Below the pieces are notes generated by a model. The model did no database searches. It had not been told where the DNA came from and saw only the letters and a program-made list of their open reading frames with translations. Source: Chloroflexi bacterium 13_1_40CM_68_21 (lineage in GTDB: Bacteria > Chloroflexota > Limnocylindria > P2-11E). Taken from it: a DNA stretch of 21,175 bases. Positions 14,055 to 21,175 of the stretch are shown here, in pieces (position 1 is the stretch's first letter; every line of letters starts with the position of its first letter). The stretch is from positions 1 through 21,175 of the forward strand of contig MNEO01000066.1 in the NCBI GenBank assembly GCA_001917735.1, in the 5' to 3' direction. Both the position numbers and the translations under genes were made by a program.

Positions 14055-14819
14055 ATGCCACATGCCGGGCTTCCGTTACACATGCTTGAGCAAGAAGCTG
14101 CTCCGGCCGCACGCCTTGCGGCGCTCGGCGGCCGCATCCTCGTGGTCGACGACGACCGGGACGTGGCGCAGCTGGTCGGCACCATCCTCACCGAGGCGGG
14201 GCACGAGGTGCGCACCATCACTGACGCCCGACAGGCGATGGACGGCTTCAATGAGTTCCATCCGGATCTGGTGACGCTCGACGTGCTCATGCCCAGCGTC
14301 GACGGCATCAGCCTCTGCCTTCAGCTCCGGCACAACTCCGATGTTCCGATCCTCTTTCTGTCCGCGAAGGACGACCCGCCCGATCGGGTCGTCGGTCTGC
14401 GCATCGGCGCGGACGACTACCTAGGCAAACCGTTCGACAACGATGAGCTCGCGGCGCGGATCGAGGCGCTCCTGCGTCGCGACCGCCTCCACGGCGATCA
14501 CGACAAGGCTCGGCAGCTCCGGTTCGGACGGTTCATCGTCGATCTCGCGAGCCTGCAGGCGATCGCGGGCGACAAGCAGCTTCCGCTCACGCCGACGGAG
14601 TTCAAGCTCCTACGGACACTGGCGGGCGAGCCGGGTCGCGTGTTCACGCGCGACGATCTGCTGGTCGGCGTGTGGAGCTACGAGCCCGGGAGCGATACGC
14701 GTCTCGTCGACGTGCACGTGGGCCGGCTTCGGAAAAAGCTGGAGCTGGCCATCGTCACCGAGGTGTCGATCGAGACGGCGCGGGGCTTCGGCTATCGGCT
14801 GATCGAGCGCCCGAGCTAG
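14055..14819 (+). CDS. OmpR/PhoB-family response regulator
   Basis: 254 residues from the ATG at 14055; the ATG at 14082 gives 245 and is equally possible, and the frame is open further upstream to 13923 inside the previous gene. Receiver domain (about 27-140): acidic pocket LVVDDDRD, phosphoacceptor Asp76 in VTLDVLMPSVDG, Ser103 in LFLSAKDD, Lys125 in YLGKPFDNDEL. C-terminal winged helix (about 155-252): LPLTPTEFKLLRTLAGEPGR, then RLVDVHVGRLRKKLE and ETARGFGYRLIERPS. All phosphorylation residues are present. There is no histidine kinase gene next to it, so it is an orphan in this window. The last 65 nt overlap the 3' end of the DAHP synthase gene on the other strand. Confidence 0.9.
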   Translation: MPHAGLPLHMLEQEAAPAARLAALGGRILVVDDDRDVAQLVGTILTEAGHEVRTITDARQAMDGFNEFHPDLVTLDVLMPSVDGISLCLQLRHNSDVPILFLSAKDDPPDRVVGLRIGADDYLGKPFDNDELAARIEALLRRDRLHGDHDKARQLRFGRFIVDLASLQAIAGDKQLPLTPTEFKLLRTLAGEPGRVFTRDDLLVGVWSYEPGSDTRLVDVHVGRLRKKLELAIVTEVSIETARGFGYRLIERPS

Positions 14820-15870
14820 ACACCACGACGCGGCGAGCGCGTACCGCGGTCGCGAGGTCCCGCAGAACGTCGACGGTCGTCTCCCATCCGATGCAGGCGT
14901 CGGTGATGCTCTGCCCATAGACGAGCGGCTCGGCGTCGGCGTCCTGACGGCCCTCGACGATGAAGCTCTCGGCCATCACGCCGACTATCCCTCGCTCGCC
15001 CTCGGCGACCTGCGCCGCCACGTCACGGGCGACCGGCTGCTGCCGGCGGTGGTCCCTGCCGCTATTCCCGTGCGAGAGATCGATGACCAGGTGCTGGGGC
15101 AGGCCCGCGGAGCGGAGCGCCTCGAGAGTTCGGCTGACGCTCTCGCGCCCGTGATTCGGCCCAGGCGTTCCGCCGCGCAGCACGACATGCGAGCTCGGAT
15201 TTCCTCCGGTCTCGACGATCGCGGCGAGCCCCTGCTCGGTCACGCCCATGAAGCTGTGCGGCTCGCGCGCTGTCCGAACCGCGTCGATCGCGACCTGCAC
15301 GTTGCCATCGGTGCCGTTCTTGAAGCCCACCGGCATCGAGAGGCCGGACGCGAGCTCGCGGTGCACCTGGCTCTCCGTCGTGCGCGCGCCGATCGCCGCC
15401 CACGCCACCAGGTCGCTCGTGTACTGCGGCGAGATCGGGTCGACGAACTCGCAGGCCGCGGGAACGCCGATCTCCACCAGATCCAGAAGGAGCCGGCGCG
15501 TCATGCGCAGGCCGTCGTTGATGCGGAATGAGCCGTCACGGCGGGGGTCGGACACGAGCCCCTTCCAACCGACGCTCGTCCGGGGCTTCATGAAGTACGC
15601 GCGCATAACCACGACGAGATCGGCGCTCAGCGCGTCGCCGACGGCGCGCAGCCGCCGCGCGTAGTCGAGGGCGGCGATCGGGTCGTGGATCGAGCACGGA
15701 CCCACGATCGCAATGAGCCGGTCGTCGGCCAGGTCCAGGATGTGCGCGAGCTCCTCGCGCCAGCGGGCGACCGCGCGCGAGCCGCTCTCGGTGAGCGCAA
15801 GCTCCTCGAGGATGATCGCCGGCGGCACCAGCGGGCGGTAGCCCGTGACACGGAGGTCGCGCGTCTTCAT
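14755..15870 (-). CDS. aroG: 3-deoxy-7-phosphoheptulonate (DAHP) synthase, class I
   Basis: First enzyme of the shikimate pathway, joining phosphoenolpyruvate and erythrose 4-phosphate. 371 residues, ATG at 15870; the frame continues upstream, but only antisense to the next gene. Seen: IVGPCSIHDPIAALDYARRL (55-74) with the metal Cys59, MRAYFMKPRTSVGWKGL (89-105), a KNGTDG motif, and a late VIDLSHGNSGRDHRRQ, with closing QSITDACIGWETT. These are the AroF/G/H family landmarks; MRAYF replaces the more common MRVYF. The last 24 residues, after ATAVRARR, form a Ser/Arg/Pro-rich tail not normal for the family, encoded antisense to the response regulator. Feedback type (Phe, Tyr or Trp) cannot be told. 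It diverges from the gamma-carbonic anhydrase gene with 18 bp between starts. Confidence 0.9.
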   Translation of the reverse strand: MKTRDLRVTGYRPLVPPAIILEELALTESGSRAVARWREELAHILDLADDRLIAIVGPCSIHDPIAALDYARRLRAVGDALSADLVVVMRAYFMKPRTSVGWKGLVSDPRRDGSFRINDGLRMTRRLLLDLVEIGVPAACEFVDPISPQYTSDLVAWAAIGARTTESQVHRELASGLSMPVGFKNGTDGNVQVAIDAVRTAREPHSFMGVTEQGLAAIVETGGNPSSHVVLRGGTPGPNHGRESVSRTLEALRSAGLPQHLVIDLSHGNSGRDHRRQQPVARDVAAQVAEGERGIVGVMAESFIVEGRQDADAEPLVYGQSITDACIGWETTVDVLRDLATAVRARRVVVSSSGARSADSRSPAPSRSTPR

Positions 15871-15875
15871 CGCAC

Positions 15876-15881
15876 TATTGT
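15876..15881 (+). promoter_or_regulatory. Possible -10 element (TATTGT) for a leaderless carbonic-anhydrase transcript
   Basis: A TATAAT-like hexamer 7 nt before the GTG at 15889, inside the 18-bp divergent gap, with no SD present. The -35 region is not recognisable and would lie in the DAHP synthase coding sequence. Confidence 0.3.
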
Positions 15882-15888
15882 TCCCGAC

Positions 15889-16404
15889 GTGCCGCTTTAC
15901 GGCTACCGCGGGAAGATGCCGAAGGTCGCTCCCGACGCCTTCGTGGCCCCCACCGCCGTGCTCATCGGCGACGTCACGGTGCAAAGTGGCGCGTCCATAT
16001 GGTTCGGGACGGTCCTGCGCGGCGACATGGATCGGATCGTCATCGGCGAGCGCACGAACGTCCAGGACAACTCGACCATCCACACCGACGAGGGCGAGCC
16101 CACCCTGGTGGGCGCGGACGTCACGATCGGACACAACGCGCTCGTCCACTCGAGTGTCATCGCCCGCAATGTCCTGATCGGGCAAGCGGCAGTGCTCGTC
16201 GGAGGTAACGTCATCGGCGAGGAGACGATCGTCGGCGCCGGCGCGGTCCTAACGGAAAAGTTCTCACCGCCCGCACGATCGCTGGTGCTCGGTGTGCCGG
16301 CGAAGGTCGTGCGCGAGGCACGCCCCGGGGACGCGCGGTGGACCGTGAGAGCAGCGGCGCATTACGTCGAGCTCGGCCGCTGGTACCGCGAGAATCTGAA
16401 ATAG
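15889..16404 (+). CDS. Gamma-carbonic anhydrase family protein (left-handed beta-helix)
   Basis: 171 residues, GTG at 15889. The hexapeptide-repeat beta-helix is seen as repeated [LIV]-G-x4 units (VLIGDVTVQSGASIWFG, VLIGQAAVLVGGNVIGEETI). Three metal histidines are in place: His65 (NSTIHTDEG), His82 and His87 (TIGHNALVHSS), matching the zinc or iron site of Cam. The C-terminal helix (about 150-168) packs on the barrel. The acidic proton-shuttle loop of archaeal Cam is not evident, so the protein is closer to the YrdA/CaiE/PaaY group, for which carbonic anhydrase activity is often weak or untested. The histidine ammonia-lyase gene starts before this one ends, so both are on one transcript. It may hydrate CO2 or act on an acyl-CoA thioester; context does not decide. 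Confidence 0.85.
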   Translation: MPLYGYRGKMPKVAPDAFVAPTAVLIGDVTVQSGASIWFGTVLRGDMDRIVIGERTNVQDNSTIHTDEGEPTLVGADVTIGHNALVHSSVIARNVLIGQAAVLVGGNVIGEETIVGAGAVLTEKFSPPARSLVLGVPAKVVREARPGDARWTVRAAAHYVELGRWYRENLK

Positions 16405-17930
16405 CGACCCTCCGCCTCACCGGGCACGACCTCTCGATCGCCGACGTCGTCGCGGTCGCGCGTCGCGACGTCGCGGTCGGGCTCGATCGTGCGGCCGAGC
16501 GCCTGATGGAGCAGGCGGCGAAGGTCGTGGCCGAGATCGCCCGAGCCGACGACCCGGTGTACGGAGTCAACACCGGCTTCGGGGATCTCGCGACGGTGCG
16601 CGTCGCGCACGACGATCTGCGCGCGCTGCAGCGCAACCTGGTCCGAAGCCACGCCGTGGGCGTCGGCCCGGCGCTTCCCGAGGACGTGGTGCGCGCGATC
16701 CTGCTGCTTCGCGCGAACACGCTCGCGGCGGGACGCTCTGGCGTGCGCACCGACGTCGTCGACCTCCTCTGCGACATGCTCAACCGGAGGGTCCATCCGG
16801 CGATCCCGCGGCATGGCAGCGTCGGAGCTTCGGGCGACCTCGCACCACTCGCGCACGCCGCGCTGGTGCTCATCGGTGAAGGCGAGACCGTGGCCGAAGG
16901 AAAACGCCGCACCGGACAGGATGCGCTCAAGGCCGCGGGGCTCAAGCCGATCGAGCTCGCGCCCAAGGAGGGCGTGTCCCTGATCAACGGAACGCAGGTC
17001 ATGACCGCGATCGGCTGCCTCGCGCTGCACGACGCCGAGGTGCTCGCGACGACCGCGGATGTCGTGGGGGCGATGTCGGCCGAAGCGCTGCGTGCCACGG
17101 ACCGCGCGTGGGACGAGGAGCTGCACGCGACGCGTCCGCACCCCGGACAGCAAACGGTGGCGGCGAATCTCCGGTCGCTCATGGCAGGAAGCCCGAATGT
17201 TGCCTCGCACCGGCTCGGCGATCCGCGGGTCCAGGACCCGTACTCGATCCGCTGCATCCCGCAGGTGCACGGCGCAACGCGGGACGCCCTCGCGTACACG
17301 CGACGCGTGCTCGAGATCGAGATCAACGCGGTGACCGACAATCCGATCGTCTTCGCCGAGGATCGTCGCGTCGTGAGCGGCGGCAACTTCCACGGTCAGC
17401 CGATCGCCATCGCGCTCGACCTCGCCACCATCGCGGTCGCGGAGCTCGCGGACATCAGCGAGGCGCGCGTCGATCGGATGACCAACGGACACACCAGCGG
17501 CCTCCCGCCCTTCCTCACGCGCGATCCAGGCAGGAACTCCGGATTCATGGTCGTGCAATACACAGCCGCGGCGCTCGTGACGGAGAACCGCCTGCGATCC
17601 TTCCCCGCATCGGTCGAATCGCTCCCCACGTCGGCTGGGATGGAGGACCACGTGAGCATGGGGGTGCACGCCGCCCACAAGCTCGTCGACGTCGTGCGCA
17701 ACACGCGGGAGGTGCTCGCGATCGAGGCCCTGTGCGCGGCGCAAGGACTCGACCTGCTCGAGACAAGGACCGCTCCAGGCGTCGAGGAGGCCCGACGCGT
17801 CGTTCGCGAGCGCTCGCTACGCGTCGACGAGGACCGTGCGCTTTCCGGTGACATTTCCGCGATGGCCGAGGCCATCGCGCGCGAAGTCCTGATCGCCGCG
17901 GTGCGCATGCGGCTTCCCGAGCTTTCTTGA
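16338..17930 (+). CDS. hutH: Histidine ammonia-lyase
   Basis: Converts L-histidine to urocanate and ammonia. Seen: YGVNTGFGDLATVRV (75-89), LQRNLVRSHAVGVG (97-110), the MIO-forming Ala-Ser-Gly (164-166) in SVGASGDLAPLAH, DPYSIRCIPQVHGA, NSGFMVVQYTAAALVTENR and LPTSAGMEDHVSMG. The Ser-His after LVR and the Glu in MEDHVSM are the histidine-type, not the phenylalanine- or tyrosine-type, choices. The only conventional start is GTG at 16338 (GGGGA 6 nt upstream), which adds about 22 residues before the usual N-terminus and overlaps the gamma-CA gene by 67 nt; CTG 16380 or ATA 16401 would fit the family length better. No hutU, hutI or hutG follows. Instead the next gene overlaps the stop by 4 nt and encodes a Mo-hydroxylase subunit. 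Confidence 0.9.
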   Translation: MDRESSGALRRARPLVPRESEIATLRLTGHDLSIADVVAVARRDVAVGLDRAAERLMEQAAKVVAEIARADDPVYGVNTGFGDLATVRVAHDDLRALQRNLVRSHAVGVGPALPEDVVRAILLLRANTLAAGRSGVRTDVVDLLCDMLNRRVHPAIPRHGSVGASGDLAPLAHAALVLIGEGETVAEGKRRTGQDALKAAGLKPIELAPKEGVSLINGTQVMTAIGCLALHDAEVLATTADVVGAMSAEALRATDRAWDEELHATRPHPGQQTVAANLRSLMAGSPNVASHRLGDPRVQDPYSIRCIPQVHGATRDALAYTRRVLEIEINAVTDNPIVFAEDRRVVSGGNFHGQPIAIALDLATIAVAELADISEARVDRMTNGHTSGLPPFLTRDPGRNSGFMVVQYTAAALVTENRLRSFPASVESLPTSAGMEDHVSMGVHAAHKLVDVVRNTREVLAIEALCAAQGLDLLETRTAPGVEEARRVVRERSLRVDEDRALSGDISAMAEAIAREVLIAAVRMRLPELS

Positions 17931-18379
17931 AGCTCGCGCTCACGGTGAACGGCGCTCGCCGCAACGTCGACGTCCCGCCGAACGCCACGCTCCTCTCAGT
18001 ACTCCGCGACGACCTCGCGCTCACCGCCACGCGGTTCGGGTGCGGGCGCGGCCAATGCGGCGCTTGCTTCGTCATCGCCGACGGCAGAGCCGTAGCCTCC
18101 TGTCTGCTCACCGCGGAACAAGCCGCACGGATGGAGATCACCACGGTCGAAGGGCTCGCGACCGGTAACGACCTTCATCCGGTGCAGCAGGCATTCGTCG
18201 AGCTGGACGCGATGCAGTGCGGGTACTGCACCAGCGGGATGCTGATTTCCGCGGCCGCTCTGCTCGCACGCGACCCGGCGCCGGACGAGATCGCGATCCG
18301 GGACGCCCTTGCCGGCAACCTCTGCCGCTGTGGTGTGTACGGACGTGCGATCCGGGCGGTGCAGAGGGCGGCCGGCTGA
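17927..18379 (+). CDS. [2Fe-2S] subunit of xanthine-dehydrogenase-family hydroxylase (CoxS/IorA-like)
   Basis: 150 residues, TTG at 17927 overlapping the hutH stop as TTGA. The N-terminal plant-type ferredoxin domain carries Cys39, Cys44, Cys47 (GCGRGQCGACFV) and Cys59. The C-terminal four-helix domain carries Cys98, Cys101 (QCGYCTSGM), Cys133 and Cys135 (NLCRCGVYGR). All eight cluster ligands are present. Length and order are those of the small subunit of molybdenum hydroxylases. It passes electrons from the molybdenum site on the partner to an outside acceptor. No FAD-binding (CoxM) gene is present, as in the two-subunit isoquinoline 1-oxidoreductase and nicotinate dehydrogenase types. The molybdopterin subunit follows with a TGATG overlap. 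Confidence 0.9.
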   Translation: MKLALTVNGARRNVDVPPNATLLSVLRDDLALTATRFGCGRGQCGACFVIADGRAVASCLLTAEQAARMEITTVEGLATGNDLHPVQQAFVELDAMQCGYCTSGMLISAAALLARDPAPDEIAIRDALAGNLCRCGVYGRAIRAVQRAAG

Positions 18380-20364
18380 TGTGGGACCGGAAGGACGCGG
18401 AGCGGCTCGAGCAGCGCATCCGTCTCGAGACCGACGGCACTGTGACGGCACTCTCCGGCAAGATCGATTTCGGCCAAGGGCTCCGCACCGCGTTCGCCCA
18501 GCTCGTCGCGGACGAGCTCGACGTGCCGATCGAGCGGGTGAACGTGGTGCTGGGCGACACCGCGCAGGTGCCGTTCGACTTCGGCACGTTCGGGAGCCAT
18601 TCCGTCGCGCAGGAGACGCCGCGACTGCGCAGCGCCGCGGCGTTCGCCCGCCGGCAGCTGCTCGGGCGCGCGAGCGCGAGGCTTCGGGTGCCCGTCGACC
18701 GGCTCGACACCGATAGCGGCGCGGTCATCGACCGCGGCGGCCGGCGAATCCCGTACGTGGACCTTCTCGACGGCACGCCGCTCGCCGGGCCGGTCCCGGA
18801 CGAGGTGCCGCTCATGCCCGAACAGCGTCGGCGTTATGCGGGTCAGCCGTTGCCCCGCGTCGAGGCGCGGGACATCGTCACCGGTCGCGCCACCTTCGTC
18901 GCCGACGTACGGCTCCCCGGCATGCTGCGCGGCGCGATGGTCCGCCCACCCGGTCGCGGCGCGAAGCTTCGATCGCTGAACGACGCCGCGGCGCGGAAGA
19001 TGCCCGGGGTGGTCGCGGTCGTTCGCCAGGGGGATGTCGCCGGTGTCGTCGCCGAACGGGACGACCAGGCCCGCGCCGCCGCGGCGACGGTCGAGGCCGA
19101 ATGGCATCTCGTGCCGGTCGAGGGGCCGAGCGCCGACGTACCGATGCGATCGGATCCCGGCGTCGACGCTCGCCTCGCCGGCGCCTCGCTGCGGCTCGCG
19201 CAGACGTACGTCCTGCCGTCGATCGCGAACGCTCCGATCGGACCGAGCGCCGCGGTCGCGGACGTGCGAACGGACGGCGCGACGATGTACGTGGGGACGC
19301 ACCGCCCCTTCGGTGTGCGCGAGCAGGTCGCGAAGACCGTGGGTCTGCCTGAGGACAGGGTCCGCGTGCTGCCACAGATCACGAGTGGCTCGTACGGACG
19401 GAACAGCCACGCCGACGCCGCCGTCGAAGCCGCGATCCTCTCGAAGGGCGCCGGACGGCCCGTCCTTCTCCAGTGGACGCGCGAGGAAGAGTTCGCGTGG
19501 GCACCGTCGCGACCGGAGGCACTGCTCGAGGTGACCGCCGGGCTGGACGCCGACGGCCGCATCGTCGCCTGGAAGTACGACGAGCACACCAACGTGCACA
19601 CCGCCGCCGGTCTCGACCCGCAGGTGCTTTCTGTCACCTCCGGACGCAACGCGATCCCGCCGTACGCGCCGTTCGCCGCGAAGGTGACGCTCCACATCGA
19701 GCCGACGCGCCTGCGCACGGCCAACTTCCGATCGCTCGCCGCCGCGGAGAACGTCTTCGCCATCGAATCCTTCATGGACGAGCTCGCCCTTGCGTCGCGT
19801 CAGGAGCCGCTCGCGTTCCGACTGCGACACATCGACGACCCCCGCTTGCGCCGGGTCGTCGAGCGGGTCGCCGAGCTAAGCGGCTGGGGCGGAGCATCGC
19901 CGCCGCGCCACGGCCGCGGGATCGCCTGCACCGTCTATCACGACACGTACGTCGCGCAGGTCGCCGAGGTCGAGGTCGCTGCGCCGGGACAGGTCCGCCT
20001 GCTGAATGTGTGGTGCGTGGTCGATCCGGGGGAGACCATCAATCCCGAGGGCGTGCGTAACCAGATCGAGGGCGGCATACAGCAGTCCGCTTCCTGGACG
20101 CTCCTCGAGGAGCTGCTCCACCGCGACGGCCGCGTCACGACCACCGGCTGGGACGCCTACCCCATCGCGACCTTCAACGATGCGCCCGCATCGATCGAGG
20201 TGCTGGTCGAGGGCGACGCGACCGCACCACCGACGGGCGTCGGCGAGCCCGGCGCCGTGCCGACCGCGGCGGCGATCGCGAACGCGGTCTTCGCGGCGTG
20301 CGGCGCTCGCGTGCGGCAGCTTCCGCTCACGCGCGACCGCGTACGAAACGCGACGGCGAGCTAG
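18379..20364 (+). CDS. Molybdopterin-binding subunit of xanthine-dehydrogenase-family hydroxylase (IorB-like, permuted)
   Basis: 661 residues, ATG at 18379; the longer frame from 18217 only overlaps the small subunit. It begins with part of the Mo domain (LETDGTVTALSGKIDFGQGL, 16-35; then FGTFGSHSVAQETPRLRSAA), has the hammerhead domain next (about 155-255, RDIVTGRATFVADVRLPGML) and then the rest of the Mo domain (SGSYGRNSHADAAVEAAIL, FRSLAAAENVFAIESFMDEL). This is the permuted order of IorB-type subunits. The catalytic Glu is Glu623 in GVGEPGAVPTAAAIANAVF. Unlike most IorB proteins it has no Tat signal, so it is cytoplasmic. It hydroxylates a heteroaromatic ring or oxidises an aldehyde; substrate not known. 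Coupling to histidine ammonia-lyase hints at urocanate or a related imidazole. Its stop is 1 bp from the convergent protease stop. Confidence 0.85.
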   Translation: MWDRKDAERLEQRIRLETDGTVTALSGKIDFGQGLRTAFAQLVADELDVPIERVNVVLGDTAQVPFDFGTFGSHSVAQETPRLRSAAAFARRQLLGRASARLRVPVDRLDTDSGAVIDRGGRRIPYVDLLDGTPLAGPVPDEVPLMPEQRRRYAGQPLPRVEARDIVTGRATFVADVRLPGMLRGAMVRPPGRGAKLRSLNDAAARKMPGVVAVVRQGDVAGVVAERDDQARAAAATVEAEWHLVPVEGPSADVPMRSDPGVDARLAGASLRLAQTYVLPSIANAPIGPSAAVADVRTDGATMYVGTHRPFGVREQVAKTVGLPEDRVRVLPQITSGSYGRNSHADAAVEAAILSKGAGRPVLLQWTREEEFAWAPSRPEALLEVTAGLDADGRIVAWKYDEHTNVHTAAGLDPQVLSVTSGRNAIPPYAPFAAKVTLHIEPTRLRTANFRSLAAAENVFAIESFMDELALASRQEPLAFRLRHIDDPRLRRVVERVAELSGWGGASPPRHGRGIACTVYHDTYVAQVAEVEVAAPGQVRLLNVWCVVDPGETINPEGVRNQIEGGIQQSASWTLLEELLHRDGRVTTTGWDAYPIATFNDAPASIEVLVEGDATAPPTGVGEPGAVPTAAAIANAVFAACGARVRQLPLTRDRVRNATAS

Positions 20365-20365
20365 G

Positions 20366-21175
20366 TCAGGGGTTCTCGGTCTTACGCGGCAGCGGAGGCG
20401 GCGCCGGCGCGTACGGGAGCGGGATGAACTCGACACCCGGGCGCCGCTGGCTCGTCTGCGGAAAGAGGTCCATGAGCTCGTAGACCTCGCGCGGCATCTG
20501 CTCCTGAACGGCGACGCCCAGCGCGCGCAGCTCCTCTACGTCGAGCGCGTAATCGTGGGTCCACTCCCCGGAGGCGAGTTTCGTCGCTATCCGCTCGGCG
20601 TCGGCTTCGGAGTGGTGCTCGAGCAGCAGGCGCTTCGTCGTCGCCTTGACCTGGCGTAACGCCTTCTCGGCGAGGTCGCCGAGGATGAGCGTCTGATCGT
20701 CGCGATTCGGGTTCGGCTGGGCGAGCGCCTTCAGGACCGACGCCGCGGGAAACGCCGCCTGCTGGGTGCCGAGTTGCGGATCGACCGGGCCAAGCACGGC
20801 GTTGGGATCCATGACGATCTCGTCGCCGGCGAGCGCGATCAGCGCACCGCCGGACATCGCGTAGTGCGGCACGAACACGGTCACCGTTCCCTTGTGCCGC
20901 TTGAGCGCGAAGGCGATCTGCTCGGCAGCGAGAACGAGTCCTCCGGGCGTGTGAATGATCAGGTCGATCGGCATCTCCGGCGGGGTGAGCCGTATCGCGC
21001 GGAGCACCTGCTCGGAATCCTCGATGTCGATGTAGCGCGCGATGGGGAACCCCAGGAAGCTCATCGTCTCCTGGCGGTGGATCATCGTGATGAGACGCGT
21101 CCGCCGGCGCTGCTCGAATGCGTGGAACTTCCGGTTCCTCTGAAGAGCGAGCATCTGCTTCTGGTACAGGGGAAC
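20366..21175 (-). CDS. SDH-type serine protease (ClpP/SppA-like), partial (5' end outside window)
   Basis: The frame is open from the stop (20366-20368) to the right edge, 269 codons. An ATG at 21154 exists, but the seven codons before it (VPLYQKQ) match the usual stretch of this family just after its N-terminal helix, so the true start, probably with a transmembrane segment, lies outside. Counting from that Met: IHRQETMSFLGFPIARYIDI (25-44), PIDLIIHTPGGLVLAAEQIA (62-81), nucleophile candidate Ser101 in HYAMSGGALIALAGDE, and VMDPNAVLGPVDPQLG (114-129). These are the SDH_sah (PF01972) landmarks, a ClpP-fold family of membrane-associated proteases. A Pro-rich C-terminus (LPYAPAPPPLPRKTENP) ends the chain. 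Convergent with the Mo hydroxylase, with 1 bp between stops. Confidence 0.85.
   Translation of the reverse strand, partial: VPLYQKQMLALQRNRKFHAFEQRRRTRLITMIHRQETMSFLGFPIARYIDIEDSEQVLRAIRLTPPEMPIDLIIHTPGGLVLAAEQIAFALKRHKGTVTVFVPHYAMSGGALIALAGDEIVMDPNAVLGPVDPQLGTQQAAFPAASVLKALAQPNPNRDDQTLILGDLAEKALRQVKATTKRLLLEHHSEADAERIATKLASGEWTHDYALDVEELRALGVAVQEQMPREVYELMDLFPQTSQRRPGVEFIPLPYAPAPPPLPRKTENP

Noticed and set aside
15871..16185. Upstream extension of the DAHP synthase frame to 16185
   Set aside because: It is antisense to the beta-helix gene, lacks family sequence, and the ATG at 15870 matches the normal DAHP synthase start.
16362..17744. 460-codon minus-strand frame antisense to histidine ammonia-lyase
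   Set aside because: No domain motifs and biased composition; the plus strand holds a complete lyase with the MIO motif.
18175..19830. 551-codon open frame on the minus strand antisense to the Mo-hydroxylase
   Set aside because: Arg/His/Asp-rich low-information translation without family motifs; it mirrors the well-supported plus-strand gene and is an effect of high GC.
1..21175. CRISPR arrays, insertion sequences, integrase genes, phage genes or attachment sites
   Set aside because: No spaced direct repeats, transposase motifs or tRNA-flanked boundaries were seen; the region looks like ordinary chromosome.

Overview
The window is a gene-dense stretch of high-GC bacterial DNA with no rRNA, tRNA, insertion sequence, integrase or CRISPR array that I can see. 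Starts are often GTG or TTG, Shine-Dalgarno sites are rare, and neighbouring genes touch or overlap. The gene content (GT4/GH130 pair, CstB-like sulfur enzyme, gamma-carbonic anhydrase, two-subunit molybdenum hydroxylase, RIO kinase in a bacterium) would fit an uncultivated Chloroflexota such as the Limnocylindria or a neighbouring high-GC phylum, possibly Actinobacteriota. This assignment is an inference from composition and content only.

Layout. (1) Positions 1-3394, minus strand: a probable operon reading leftward, with a RIO-type kinase, a DUF421 membrane protein, an MFS exporter and a ParB-domain protein cut by the window edge. (2) 3451-5410, minus: a membrane-anchored molybdenum oxidoreductase fused to a b-type heme domain, followed by an N-acetylmuramoyl-L-alanine amidase. 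(3) 5452-6480, plus: a soluble sulfite-oxidase-family enzyme, divergent from the membrane one across a 41-bp gap that holds an inverted repeat. (4) 6477-12699, minus: a run of rhodanese, VIT1/CCC1 iron or manganese transporter, CstB-like persulfide dioxygenase/rhodanese, GT4 glycosyltransferase, GH130 and an (alpha/alpha)6 glycosidase-like protein. (5) 12729-14819, plus: a DksA/TraR-type zinc-finger protein, a winged-helix protein and an orphan OmpR-family response regulator. (6) 14755-15870, minus: DAHP synthase. (7) 15889-20364, plus: gamma-carbonic anhydrase-like protein, histidine ammonia-lyase, and the [2Fe-2S] and molybdopterin subunits of a xanthine-dehydrogenase-family hydroxylase. (8) 20366 to the right edge, minus: an SDH-type (ClpP/SppA-like) serine protease, cut by the edge.

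Themes. Molybdenum enzymes appear three times. Sulfur chemistry appears four times: two sulfite-oxidase-type proteins, a CstB-like enzyme and a single-domain rhodanese, which together could take persulfide sulfur to sulfite and on to sulfate. The GT4-GH130-(alpha/alpha)6 set looks like one conserved carbohydrate unit. The most unusual arrangement is histidine ammonia-lyase translationally coupled to a molybdenum hydroxylase with no urocanase nearby, which suggests a non-classical fate for urocanate.
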